Numbered from the stretch's first letter, positions 26,501-40,302 are shown. The stretch: 64,000 bases of DNA from Limnoperna fortunei (GCA_944474755.1 OX104119.1:41627927-41691926), one strand, 5' to 3'. Notes: generated by a model from the letters alone, not told the origin. A program made the numbers and translations.

Positions 26501-29500
26501 ACATTTGATTTCTTACTACAATTCCTTACATGTCATTTCTTATCACACTTCTTTACATATGATTTCTTATCACACTTCCTTTCATATGATTTCTTATGAC
26601 AATTCCTTCAATATTATTTATAGTCACACTTCCTTGCATGTGATTTCTTATAATATTTCTTACTTTTGATTTCTTCTCACACTTCTTTTCATGTGATTTC
26701 TTGTCACACTTCATAACATTAGATTTCTTATCACACTTCATCAAATTTGATTTCTTATCACACTTTCTTTTATGTGATTTCTTTCCTTATATTTGATAAC
26801 TTATCACACCTCCTTACATGTGATTTCTTATCACAACTTCCTTACACGTGATATCTTGTCACACTTCCTCCCATGTTATTTCTTGTCACACTTCCTTACA
26901 TTTGATTTCTTATCACAATTTCTTACATCTCACTTCCTTACATGTGATTTCTATTCACACTTACTTACACGTGATTTCGTCTCACACTTTCTACTAAGGT
27001 GTTTCTTGTCACTTCATCACATGAGATTTCACTTATCACACTTCATCACATGTGCTTTCTTATCACACTTACTTACACGTGATATCTTGTCACACTTCCT
27101 CCCATGTTATTTCTTGTCACACTTCCTTACATTTTATTTCTTATCACAATTTCTTACATCACACTTCCTTGCATGTGATTTCTAATCACACTTACTTACA
27201 CCTGATTTCGTCTCACCCTTCCTACTAAGGTGTTTCTTGTCACTTCATCACATGAGATTTCTCTTATCACACTTCATCACATGTGATTTCTTATCACACT
27301 TACTTACACGTGATATCTTCTCACCCTTCCTCCTTTGGTTTTTCTTGTCACACTTCATCACATGAGATTTCTTATCACACTTCCTTACATTTGATTTCTT
27401 ACTACAATTCCTTACATGTCATTTCTTATCACACTTCCTCACACATGATTTCTTATCACACTTCCTTGCATGAGATTTGTTATAATATTTCTTTATATTT
27501 AATTTCTTGTCACACATAATCACATTTGATTTCTGATCACACTTTATTGCATGTGATTTCTAATCCCACTTCATTTTTCATGTGATTTCTTATCACACTT
27601 CCTTACCTGTGATTTCTTATCACACTTCCTTCCATTTTATTTCGTATCACACTTCCTCGCATGTAATTTCTTATCACACTTCCTTACATGTGATTTCTTT
27701 TCACACTTCCTCACATGTTATTTGGTGTCACACTTTCTTGGATTTGATTTTTTATCACACTTCCTTGCATGTGATTTCTTATCACTCTTCTCTACATGTT
27801 ATTTCTTGTCACACTTCCTTACATTTGATTTGTTATCAAACTACCTTTCATGCGATTTATTGTCACACTTCATCACATTTGATTTCTTATCACACATCAT
27901 TACATGTTCTTTCTTATCACTCTTCCTTACATGTGATTACTTATCACACTTCTTTTCAGGTGATTTCTTATCACATTTTTTACATTTGATTTCTTATCAC
28001 ATTCCTTACATTTGATTTCTGATCACACCTCTTTATATGTGATTTCTTATCTCACTTCCTTACACGTAATACCTTCTCACACTTCCTCCTATGGTGTTTA
28101 TCACACTTCATTACATGTTATTTCGTGTCACACTTCATCATATGTGATTTCTTATCACACTTTCTTTCATGTGATTTCTTATCACAATTCCTTAAATGTG
28201 ATTTCTTATCACACTTCCTTTCATGTAATTTCTTATCACTCCTTCTTACATGTTATTCCTGATCACACTTCCTTATATGTTAATTTTAAACTCACTTCAT
28301 AACATGAGATTTCTTATCACTCTTCATTACACGTGATTTCTTTTCACATTCTTTACATGTGACTATTAATCACCCCTCCTTACATGTGATTTCTTATCAC
28401 ACTTCCAAACATGTGATGTCTTATCACACTTTCTCCCATGTTTATTCTTATCACACTTGCTTACATTTGAATTTTTATCACTATTCCTCCCATTTGATTC
28501 TTATCGCCCTTACATGTTTTTTTTTATCACACTTCATCACATGAGATTTCTTATCAAACTTACACGTGATATCTTCTCACACTTCCTCCTAAGGTTTTTC
28601 TTGTCACACTTCATCACATGAGATTTCTTATCACACTTCCTTACATTTGATTTCTTACTACAAGTCCTTACATGTCATTTCTTATCACACTTCCATGCAC
28701 ATGATTTCTTATTACACTTCCTTTCATATGATTTCTTATGACAATTCCTTAAATGTTATTTCTAGCCACACTTCCTTGCATGTGATTTCTTATCTCATTT
28801 CTTTATATTTGATTTCTTGTCACACATAATCACATTTGATTTCGGATGACACTTCCTTACATGTGATTTCTAATCACACTTACTTACACGTGATATCTTC
28901 TCACACCTCCTGCTAAGGTGTTTCTTGTCACACTTAATCACATGAGATTTCTATCACACTTCATCACATGGGATTTCTTATCACACTTACATACACGTGA
29001 TATCTTCTCACACTTCCTCCTAAGGTTTTTCTTGTCACACTTCATCACATGAGATTTCTTATCACACTTCCTTACATTTGATTTCTTACTACAATTCCTT
29101 ACATGTCATTTCTTATCACACTTCTTTACATATGATTTCTTATCACACTTCCTTTCATATGATTTCTTATGACAATTCCTTCAATATTATTTATAGTCAC
29201 ACTTCCTTGCATGTGATTTCTTATAATATTTCTTACTTTTGATTTCTTCTCACACTTCTTTTCATGTGATTTCTTGTCACACTTCATAACATTAGATTTC
29301 TTATCACACTTCATCAAATTTGATTTCTTATCACACTTTCTTTTATGTGATTTCTTTCCTTATATTTGATAACTTATCACACCTCCTTACATGTGATTTC
29401 TTATCACAACTTCCTTACACGTGATATCTTGTCACACTTCCTCCCATGTTATTTCTTGTCACACTTCCTTACATTTGATTTCTTATCACAATTTCTTACA

Positions 29501-31449
29501 TCACACTTCCTTACATGTGATTTCTAATCACACTTACTTACACGTGATTTCGTCTCACACTTTCTACTAAGGTGTTTCTTGTCACTTCATCACATGAGAT
29601 TTCACTTATCACACTTCATCACATGTGATTTCTTATCACACTTACTTACACGTGATATCTTGTCACACTTCCTCCCATGTTATTTCTTGTCACACTTCCT
29701 TACATTTTATTTCTTATCACAATTTCTTACATCACACTTCCTTGCATGTGATTTCTAATCACACTTACTTACACCTGATTTCGTCTCACACTTCCTACTA
29801 AGGTGTTTCTTGTCACTTCATCACATGAGATTTCTCTTATCACACTTCATCACATGTGATTTCTTATCACACTTACTTACACGTGATATCTTCTCACCCT
29901 TCCTCCTTTGGTTTTTCTTGTCACACTTCATCACATGAGATTTCTTATCACACTTCCTTACATTTGATTTCTTACTACAATTCCTTACATGTCATTTCTT
30001 ATCACACTTCCTCACACATGATTTCTTATCACACTTCCTTGCATGTGATTTGTTGTAATATTTCTTTATATTTAATTTCTTGTCACACATAATCACATTT
30101 GATTTCTGATCACACTTTATTGCATGTGATTTCTAATCCCACTTCATTTTTCATGTGATTTCTTATCACACTTCCTTACCTGTGATTTCTTATCACACTT
30201 CCTTCCATTTTATTTCGTATCACACTTCCTCGCATGTAATTTCTTATCACACTTCCTTACATGTGATTTCTTTTCACACTTCCTCACATGTTATTTGGTG
30301 TCACACTTTCTTGGATTTGATTTTTTATCACACTTCCTTGCATGTGATTTCTTATCACTCTTCTCTACATGTTATTTCTTGTCACACTTCCTTACATTTG
30401 ATTTGTTATCAAACTACCTTTCATGCGATTTATTGTCACACTTCATCACATTTGATTTCTTATCACACTTCATCACATTTGATTTCTTATCACACATCAT
30501 TACATGTTCTTTCTTATCACTCTTCCTTACATGTGATTACTTATCACACTTCTTTTCAGGTGATTTCTTATCACATTTTTTACATTTGATTTCTTATCAC
30601 ATTCCTTACATTTGATTTCTGATCACACCTCTTTATATGTGATTTCTTATCTCACTTCCTTACACGTAATACCTTCTCACACTTCCTCCTATGGTGTTTA
30701 TCACACTTCATTACATGTTATTTCGTGTCACACTTCATCATATGTGATTTCTTATCACACTTTCTTTCATGTGATTTCTTATCACAATTCCTTAAATGTG
30801 ATTTCTTATCACACTTCCTTTCATGTAATTTCTTATCACTCCTTCTTACATGTTATTCCTGATCACACTTCCTTATATGTTAATTTTAAACTCACTTCAT
30901 AACATGAGATTTCTTATCACTCTTCATTACACGTGATTTCTTTTCACATTCTTTACATGTGACTATTAATCACCCCTCCTTACATGTGATTTCTTATCAC
31001 ACTTCCAAACATGTGATGTCTTATCACACTTTCTCCCATGTTTATTCTTATCACACTTGCTTACATTTGAATTTTTATCACTATTCCTCCCATTTGATTC
31101 TTATCGCCCTTACATGTTTTTTTTATCACACTTCATCACATGAGATTTCTTATCAAACTTACACGTGATATCTTCTCACACTTCCTCCTAAGGTTTTTCT
31201 TGTCACACTTCATCACATGAGATTTCTTATCACACTTCCTTACATTTGATTTCTTACTACAAGTCCTTACATGTCATTTCTTATCACACTTCCATGCACA
31301 TGATTTCTTATTACACTTCCTTTCATATGATTTCTTATGACAATTCCTTAAATGTTATTTCTAGCCACACTTCCTTGCATGTGATTTCTTATCTCATTTC
31401 TTTATATTTGATTTCTTGTCACACATAATCACATTTGATTTCGGATCAC
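20515..31449 (+). repeat. Higher-order repeat block of the satellite, four copies
   Basis: Long ordered series of 27-bp variants recur almost identically. Taking ACTTCCTTAC before TGTGATTTCTAATCACACTT as the anchor, copies begin at 20,515, 23,601, 26,278 and 28,851 and end near 31,449 (lengths about 3,086, 2,677, 2,573 and 2,599 bp). Landmark segments repeat at the same spacing: the TTAATTTTAAACTC stretch at about 22,540, 25,705, 28,280 and 30,880, and a CCTCCTTTGG variant at about 21,567, 24,732, 27,330 and 29,903. Length differences come mainly from whole-unit (27-bp) gains or losses, one 79-bp duplication in the second copy, and about 0.5 kb of extra material in the first. Confidence 0.9.
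24505..24665 (+). repeat. 79-bp local tandem duplication within one higher-order copy
   Basis: The stretch containing ACACTTACTTACACCTGATT, TCGTCTCACAC and CTAAGGTGTTTCTTGTCACT occurs twice in succession, starting at 24,511 and 24,590. The third and fourth higher-order copies have it once at this place. This explains most of the extra length of the 2,677-bp copy. Confidence 0.85.
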
Positions 31450-33906
31450 ACTTCGTTGCATGTGATTTCTTATCACACTTCCTTACCTGTGATTTCTTAT
31501 CACACTTTCATGCATGTTATTTCTGATCACACTTCACCACATGAGATTTCTTATCACACTTCTTTACATATGATTTCTTTTCACACTTCCTTACATGTAA
31601 CTGCTTGTCACACTTCCTTACACTTGATTTCTTATCACACTTCCTTACATTTGATTTTTTATCACACTTCCTTTTATGTGATTTCTTTCCTTACACTTCA
31701 TCACATGAGATTTCTTATCACACTTCCTTACATTTGATTTCTTACTACAAGTCCTTACATGTCATTTCTTATCACACTTCCATGCACATGATTTCTTATT
31801 ACACTTCCTTTCATATGATTTCTTATGACAATTCCTTAAATGTTATTTCTAGCCACACTTCCTTGCATGTGATTTCTTATCTCATTTCTTTATATTTGAT
31901 TTCTTGTCACACATAATCACATTTGATTTCGGATCACACTTCGTTGCATGTGATTTCTTATCACACTTCCTTACCTGTGATTTCTTATCACACTTTGATG
32001 CATGTTATTTCTCATCACACTTCACCACATGAGATTTCTTATCACACTTCATCACATGTGATTTTTTATCACACTTCTTTACATATGATTTCTTTTCACA
32101 CTTCCTTACATGTAACTGCTTGTCACACTTCCTTACACTTGATTTCTTATCACACTTCCTTACATTTGATTTTTTATCACACTTCCTTTTATGTGATTTC
32201 TTTCCTTACATTTGATAACTTATCACACCTCCTTACATGTGATTTCTTATCAAAACTTCCTTACACGTGATATCTTGTCACACTTCCTCCCATGTTATTT
32301 CTTATCACAATTTCTTACATGTGATTTCTTATCACACTTCCTTACATGTGATTTCTAATTACACTTACTTACACGTGAGATCGTCTCACACTTCCTACTA
32401 AGGTGCTTCTTGTCACTTCATCACATGAGATTTCTTATCACACTTCATCACATGTGATTTCTTACTACAAGTCCTTACATGTCATTTCTTATCGCACTTC
32501 CATGCACATGATTTCTTATTACACTTCCTTTCATATGATTTCTTATGACAATTCCTTAAATGTTATTTCTAGCCACACTTCCTTGCATGTGATTTCTTAT
32601 CTCATTTCTTTATATTTGATTTCTTGTCACACATAATCACATTTGATTTCGGATCACACTTCGTTGCATGTGATTTCTTATCACACTTCCTTACCTGTGA
32701 TTTCTTATCACACTTTCATGCATGTTATTTCTGATCACACTTCACCACATGAGATTTCTTATCACACTTCATCACATGTGATTTTTTATCACACTTCTTT
32801 ACATATGATTTCTTTTCACACTTCCTTACATGTAACTGCTTGTCACACTTCCTTACACTTGATTTCTTATCACACTTCCTTACATTTGATTTTTTATCAC
32901 ACTTCCTTTTATGTGATTTCTTTCCTTACACTTCATCACATGAGATTTCTTATCACACTTCCTTACATTTGATTTCTTACTACAAGTCCTTACATGTCAT
33001 TTCTTATCACACTTCCATGCACATGATTTCTTATTACACTTCCTTTCATATGATTTCTTATGACAATTCCTTAAATGTTATTTCTAGCCACACTTCCTTG
33101 CATGTGATTTCTTATCTCATTTCTTTATATTTGATTTCTTGTCACACATAATCACATTTGATTTCGGATCACACTTCGTTGCATGTGATTTCTTATCACA
33201 CTTCCTTACCTGTGATTTCTTATCACACTTTCATGCATGTTATTTCTGATCACACTTCACCACATGAGATTTCTTATCACACTTCATCACATGTGATTTT
33301 TTATCACACTTCTTTACATATGATTTCTTTTCACACTTCCTTACATGTAACTGCTTGTCACACTTCCTTACACTTGATTTCTTATCACACCTCCTTACAT
33401 GTGATTTCTTATCAAAACTTCCTTACACGTGATATCTTGTCACACTTCCTCCCATGTTATTTCTTATCACAATTTCTTACATGTGATTTCTTATCACACT
33501 TCCTTACATGTGATTTCTAATTACACTTACTTACACGTGAGATCGTCTCACACTTCCTACTAAGGTGCTTCTTGTCACTTCATCACATGAGATTTCTTAT
33601 CACACCTCATCACATGTGATTACTTGTCACATTTACTTACACGTGAGATCTTCTCAAACTTCCTCCTAAGGTTTTTCTTGTCACACTTATTCACATGAGA
33701 TTTCTTATCACACTTCCTTACATTTGATGTCTTAATACAATTCCTTACATGTCATTTCTTATCACACTTCCTTACATATGATTTCTTATCAAAATTCCTG
33801 TCAGATGATTTCTTATGACAATTCCTTAAATGTTATTTATAGTCACACTTCCTTGCATGTGATTTCTTATAATATTTCTTTATATATAATTTCTTGTCAC
33901 ACATAA
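31434..33906 (+). repeat. Second higher-order repeat family of the satellite, about 1.2 kb
   Basis: The anchor CATTTGATTTCGGATCACAC followed by TTCGTTGCATG occurs at about 31,434, 31,922, 32,642 and 33,157, giving alternating intervals of 488, 720 and 515 bp and an overall period of about 1.21-1.24 kb. A related, more diverged anchor lies near 33,907. One copy of the same segment is embedded in the first 3-kb higher-order unit (about 23,063), so the two families share ancestry. Confidence 0.8.
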
Positions 33907-36900
33907 TCACATTTGAATTCTGATCACACTTTATTGCATGTGATTTCTTATCACTCTTCATTGCATGTGATTTCTTATCACACTTCCTTACCTGTGATTT
34001 CTTATCACACTTCCTCTCACGTTATTTCTTATCACACTTCCTTACATGTTATTTCTTATCACACTTGACCACATGAGATTTCTTATCACCCTTCATCACA
34101 TGTGATTTCTTATCACACTTCCTTGCATGTGATTTCTTATCACACTTCATTGCATGAGATTTCTTATCACACTTCCTTACCTGTGATTTCTTAACACAAT
34201 TCCATACATGTTATTTCTTATAACATTTCATCACATGAGATTTCTTATCACACTTGTTCACATGTGATTTTTCATACTTCCCCACATTTGATTTCTTATC
34301 ACACTTCCTTGCATGTGAATACGTATCACACTTCTTAACATGCGATTTCTTATCACATTCCTTACATTTGATATCTTATAACACCTCCTTACATGTGATT
34401 TCTTATCACAACTTCCTTACACGTGATATCTTGTAACACTTCCTCCCATGTTATTTCTTGTCACACTTCCTTACATTTGATTTCTTATCACAACTTCTTA
34501 CATGTGATTTCTTATCACACTTCCTTACATGTGATTTCTAATCACACTTACTTACACGTGATATCTTCTCACACTTCCTACTTAGGTGTTTCTTGTCACA
34601 CTTCATCACAAGAGATTTCTTGTCACACTTCATCACATGGGATTTCTTATCACACTTACTTACACGTGATATCTTCTCACACTTCCTCCTAAGGTTTTTC
34701 TTGTCACACTTCATCACATGAGATTTCTTATCACACCTCCTTACATTTGATTTCTTACTACAATTCCTTACATGTCATTTCTTATCACACTTCCTTACAT
34801 TTGATTTCTTACTACAATTCCTTACATGTCATTTCTTATCATACTTCTTTACATATGATTTCTTACGACAATTCTTTAAATGTTATTTCTAGTATGTGAT
34901 TGCAGGTGATTTCTTATCATATTTCTTTATATTTGATTTCTTGTCACACATAATCACATTTGATTTCTGATCACACTTTATTGCATGTGATTTCTTATGA
35001 CACTTCATTGCATGAGATTTCTTATCACACTTCCTTACCTGTGATTTCTTATCACAATTCCATACATGTTATTTCTTATCACACTTCACCACATTTGATT
35101 TCTTATCATACTTCCTTACATTTGATTTCTTATCACACTTCCCTACATGTTATTTCTTGTTACACTTCCTTACATTTGATTTCTTATGACACTTCGTTAC
35201 ATGTGATTTTTATCACACTTCCTTACATTTGCTTTCTTATCACACTTCCTTTCATGTGATTTCTGAACACACTTTCTTTCATGTGATTTCTTATCACACT
35301 TCATCACATTTGATTTCTTATCACACTTCGTTACACGTGATTTCTTAACACACTTTCTTTCATGTGATGTCTTATCACACTTCCTTTTATGTGATTTCTT
35401 ATCACATTCCTTACATTTGATATCTTACCACACCTCCTTACATGTGATTTCTTATCACAACTTCCTTACACGTGATGTCTTGTCACACTTCCTCCCATGT
35501 TATTTCTTGTCACACTTCCTTACATTTGATTTCTTATCACAATTTCTTACATGTGATTATTTATCACACTTCCTTACATGTGATTTCTTATCACACTTAC
35601 TTACACGTGATATCTTCTGACATTTCCTAATGAGGTGTTTCTTGTCACACTTCATCACATGAGATTTCTTATCACACTTCTTCACATGGGATTTCTTATC
35701 ACACTTCCTTATATTTGATTTCTTACTACAATTCCTTACATGTTATTTCTTATCACACTTCCTTGCATATTATTTCTTATTACACTTCATTTCATATGAT
35801 TTCTTATGACAATTACTTAAATGTTATTTCTAGCCACACTTTCTTGCATGTGATTTCTTATCATTATTTCTTTATATTTGATTTCTTGTCACACATAATC
35901 ACATTTGATTTCTGATCACACTTCATTACATGTGATTTCTTATCACCTTTCCTTCCATTTTATTTCTAATCACACTTCCTCCCATGTTATTTCTTATCAC
36001 ACTTCCTTGCATGTGATTTCTTTTCACACTTCCTCACATGTTATTGGGTGTCACACTTCCTTGCATTTGATTTCTTATCACACTTCCTTGCATGTGATTT
36101 CTTATCACTCTTCTCTACATGTTATTTCTTGTCACACTTCCTTCCATGATTTGTTATCACACTTCCTTTCATGCGATTTCTTGTCACACTTCATCACATT
36201 TGATTTCTTACCACACTTCATCACATTTGATTTCTTATCACACATCATTACATGTGATTTCATATCATCCTTCCTTACATGTGAATACGTATCACACTTC
36301 TTAACATGCGATTTCCTATCACATTCCTTGCATTTGATTTCTGATCACACCTTCTTATATGTGATTTCTAATCTCACTTCCTTACACGTAATACCTTCTC
36401 ACACTTCCTCCTATGGTGTTTATCACACTTCATTACATGTTATTTCGTTTCACACTTCATCATATGTGATTTCTTATCACACTTTCTTTCATGTGATTTC
36501 TTATCACAATTCCTTAAATGTGATTTCTTATCACACTTCCTTTCATGTAATTTCTTATCACTCTTTCTTACATGTCATTTCTGATCACACTTCCTTATAT
36601 GTTATTTTTAAACTCACTTCATAACATAAGATTTCTTATCACTCTTCATTACACGTGATTTCTTTTCACATTCTTTAGATGTGACTATTTATCACACCTC
36701 CTTACATGTGATTTCTTATCACACTTCCTTACATGTGATGTCTTATCACACTTCCTTACATGTGATGTCTTATCACACTTCCTCCCATGTTTATTCTTAT
36801 CACACTTGCTTACATTTGAATTCTTATCACTATCCCTCCTATGTGATTCTGATCGCCCTTACGTGTTATTTTTGATCACACGTCCATACATGTGCTTTAT

Positions 36901-38160
36901 TATCACACTTCCTTACATGTGATTTCTTATTACACTTCCTTATATGTAATTTCTTATCACACTTCCTTTTATTTTACTTCTTATCACACTTCCTTACATT
37001 TGATTTCTCATCACATTTCCATCCCATGTTATTTTTTATCAACTTCCTGGCATGTTGTTTCTTACCACACTTCATCACATGAGATTTCTTATCACACTTC
37101 CTTACATGTGATTTCTTATCACACTTCCGTACATTTAATTTCTTATCATACTTCATTCTATTTTATTTCTTATCACACTTTGTTTCATCTGATTTATTAT
37201 CACATTTCATCCAATGTGATTCATTATCACATTTCATCCAATGTGATTTATTATCACACTTTCTGTACAAATGATTGCTAATCCCACTTCGTTCAATGGG
37301 CTTTCATATCACAGTTAATCCGATGCGATTGGTTGTCACACGTCCTCTTATATAATTATTTATCACACTTCCTCTCATCTCTTTAATTGCTTATTTCACT
37401 TCTTACCGTGTGATTTCGTATAACACTTCGTTCCATATGATTGCTTATCACACTTCATCCCATAGGATTTATTATCACCCTACCTTTCATGTTATTTCTT
37501 ATCACACTTCCTATTAGGTGCTTGTGTATTAATATTCCTTTCATGTGATTTCTTATTACACTTCCTTCTTAACGATTTCCTATCGCACTTCATCCCAAGT
37601 GATTTATTATCACACTTCCTTACATTTGATTGGTTTCACACTTCCTTCCATATTGCTTATGACACTTTCTTTTATGTGCTTTCTTATCACACTTGATCCA
37701 ATGTGCTTTCTTATGACACTTCCTCCAAATGTATAGCTTTTCACACTTCCTCTGATTGTATAGCTTATCACACCTCCTCCCTTGTGCTTCTTACCACAAT
37801 TTGTCCATGCAATATCTTATCACACATCATGACATGAGATTTATTATCATACTTCCTCCCATGTGATTTCTTATCCAACTTCCTACCTTGTGCTTTCTTA
37901 TCACACTACCTCTAATGCTCTTTCTTATCACACCCCTCTCATGTGATTCCGTATCCCCCTTTATCCGATGTGATTTTTGACGCACTTCCTCCGATGTCAT
38001 ATATTACCACACTTCCTAAATTCCTTCCTTGTGCTTCCTTTTCACATTTCCCCCAATGTGATTTCTTATCGCACTTCCTGCCACGTGCTATCTTATCACA
38101 CTTCCTGTCATGTGCTTGCTTATCACACTTTATCCTATGTGATTGCTTGCATGTGCCATC

Positions 38161-40124
38161 TTTTTAAGTAGGCGCCAATGATGAAAACATATTAATAGTG
38201 AAAATAAGGAAAGTGCAATGTAGGAAAATGAGGCAAGTGTGTAAGGAGGTTGCACACGTGCATCAGTAAGTCTAAGGTATTGGTGGTTTGCTAGACTGTA
38301 CAAAAAACGTTTATAACTTAACTATTCTTGTGAAGTTAATCAGGTAAACACACTTATTCTTGCCATACTGTGGCCTTTCTCCTATTGATTAGTTGTACAT
38401 AATTTTTTTGCACGAGGACGCATTTGTTTGTGTTAGTTTTTAATTATTTATGTGTGTTCTAATAATTGTTCAGATGAAGAATCGAACACACTACAAAATC
38501 GGCAAAATCTGAAAAAAATAGTTTATGTAGTGAATTTTATTGACATAATCATACTGGTGTGACTTCGTCTCGATTTTACTTATTTTTTCCTTATTAGTAA
38601 TGACGTGAAAATAAGTCTGAAATATTCTGCAGTTGACTAGTCTCGTTCTTGTCTGGATTGGTGTCAACCAATCTCAAAAGTTGCGTTTTCGCATTGATTT
38701 ATTATTATTATGATATATTGTTCCGGAGACAACAAATATATACATTTTGAGGTGAAAATAAGAATTCATATTCTTGCAATCAACTCTAATCACTGTGTTA
38801 AATGGATTGGAAAAAACTCTCTGTATCTGTTTGTTTTTTAATGTTATCCCCTTACATTTATCCTTAGAAAGATCGCCCGTGATAAATTTGTATTCGAACT
38901 GTCAATCAGCTCAAATAATTAAGCAAAGAAAACAGATTACCAATAAAGAACTCTAAGTCAATAGGTTGCAAACAAAGTCATGCCTTTACAAAACAAATAT
39001 TTTCGCAGAATATCTATTTTCAAACCTTGATAAACTTTCTGTTTCAAGTGTTGCTTTACTATTTTGACATTCGGTAGCCATGTGTAGCGGAGAAGTCTAG
39101 CCTTTAGGAAAGGCTATTATAGACAACAATAAGACAGTATTCTTAGTAAAATACATATAAAAGACAACATATTGTTACAGTATAGCCACGATACTTAAGA
39201 AAAAAGACTTAGAAACCATCCACTGATTTTGCAAACTGCAAAACTTTATCATGAAGACAAATTTGTACTTGATATATGACAGTTAATATAAACTCAACCT
39301 ATACCATTTCTGTGATATAGAATAACCAAAAAGGTATGTGTTGTTGAATTCAACACGGATAAAGTTTTGACCATTTAATAATCTTACAAATTATTGCAAA
39401 AAAATCAATGCAATTCTCAAAACCTGCCAAAAATAAGATAAAACGTGACACAATATACGAAACAATACATTTAATTTATATACAGTACTTGAAAAGAAAA
39501 CAAAAACTATAACAAAATACGACTAAAAGATAATAAAAGGGGGTCAAGCTATGCAAATAATCTCTTGGAATAATTACTGCGTACATGTATGAAAATAATA
39601 GTGTTCACTTTCTAAGTCTATTTGAACCAACGGGAGAATTTTAAAAGTAGAATTAATAGTTAGCACTGAAGAACGGAAATCATATTTCTAATGTTATTGT
39701 AAAGTGAACAAGCAGAGAAATAACCCATGTCTATAAAATAACATCTGTTTCCTTATTGTTTTACAACGTTTTATTCGTTTCAAACAATCTGTTGAAATAA
39801 GTGCATTTTCCATACAGCCATGTCTCTACAAATAGATAATAGATTAGATATAAAATGCATAAAATGTACTTCTTATTTGTTTTAAACAGGGAGATTACAG
39901 ATTGTCTTGTTGTGTGTTAAAATTATCCACAGTTCATTTTGATTAACTCAACGCTGTTAATCCAGTGACGAAAAAAATTGCCAAAAAAATTCGCATTTTC
40001 ACGCATTATATAAACAATGGCATCGATTTGATATATAGCGGTATTCGTGTGACTGTTACAATTAAGTCATCAAATATACCTTTGCCTTAATGGAGAACGC
40101 AGACCCAGTCGTGAGTAATTCTAC
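38161..40124. other. AT-rich DNA, nothing recognised
   Basis: Unique-looking sequence follows the last recognisable 27-bp unit (TTTTTAAGTAGGCGCC). No exon of the neighbouring LRR-EGF gene was found, although its 3' end could lie here. Confidence 0.4.
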
Positions 40125-40302
40125 CTTATGTTTTGTTCGACTCCAATCTTAAATAGAACGGAATTGCAGCTTTCCCGCTGAAGGACGGAGGCTTTCTGCG
40201 GGTACTTCGAATTTCTTTCCCAAGAAAAGCTGAATGTCACCACATAGATGAAAATATTGTTTATAGTAGCGTTAAATTGCAATCCAACAAACAAACAAAA
40301 AC
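40125..40302 (+). mobile_element. Old, diverged SINE copy
   Basis: The stretch GTTCGACTCCAATCTTAAAT, TGCAGCTTTCCCGCTGAAGG, GCGGGTACTTCG and a final AACAAACAAACAAA tail follow the order of the SINE body at 44.9 kb, with many substitutions. The copy is 5'-truncated. Confidence 0.75.

Larger units (their letters stand above)
12178..38160 (+). repeat. 26-kb satellite array, 27-bp unit
   Basis: The consensus unit on the + strand is TCCTTACATGTGATTTCT followed by TATCACACT (27 bp), with about 950 copies over 26 kb. The unit is T/C-rich (12 T, 7 C, 2 G) and has no CpG. TGTGAT and ATCACA within it form a 6-bp inverted repeat around TTCTT. The linker varies in recurrent classes: CTTCCTTACA, CTTCATCACA, CTTACTTACACG, CTTCCTCCCA, CTTCCTTTCA, CTTCCTTGCA. 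Because 27 is a multiple of three, two + frames (repeat ISYHTSLHV and LSHFLTCDF) and one - frame (KCDKKSHVR) stay open for long stretches; these are by-products, not evidence of genes. Units are most divergent at the two ends (before about 13.1 kb and after about 37.3 kb). Confidence 0.97.

Noticed and set aside
35905..36624. A 239-codon open frame and dozens of similar ones across 12-38 kb as protein-coding genes
   Set aside because: They are periodic translations of a 27-bp satellite whose length is divisible by three. Overlapping frames on both strands are open at once, starts and stops fall at random variant units, and there is no gene context.
12178..38160. CRISPR-like array
   Set aside because: The repeats are contiguous 27-bp units with no unique spacers, in eukaryotic DNA with spliced genes and no cas genes.
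12178..38160. TGTGAT-N-ATCACA as CRP/FNR-like bacterial operators
   Set aside because: The context is a eukaryotic tandem repeat; the resemblance follows from the dyad in the satellite unit.
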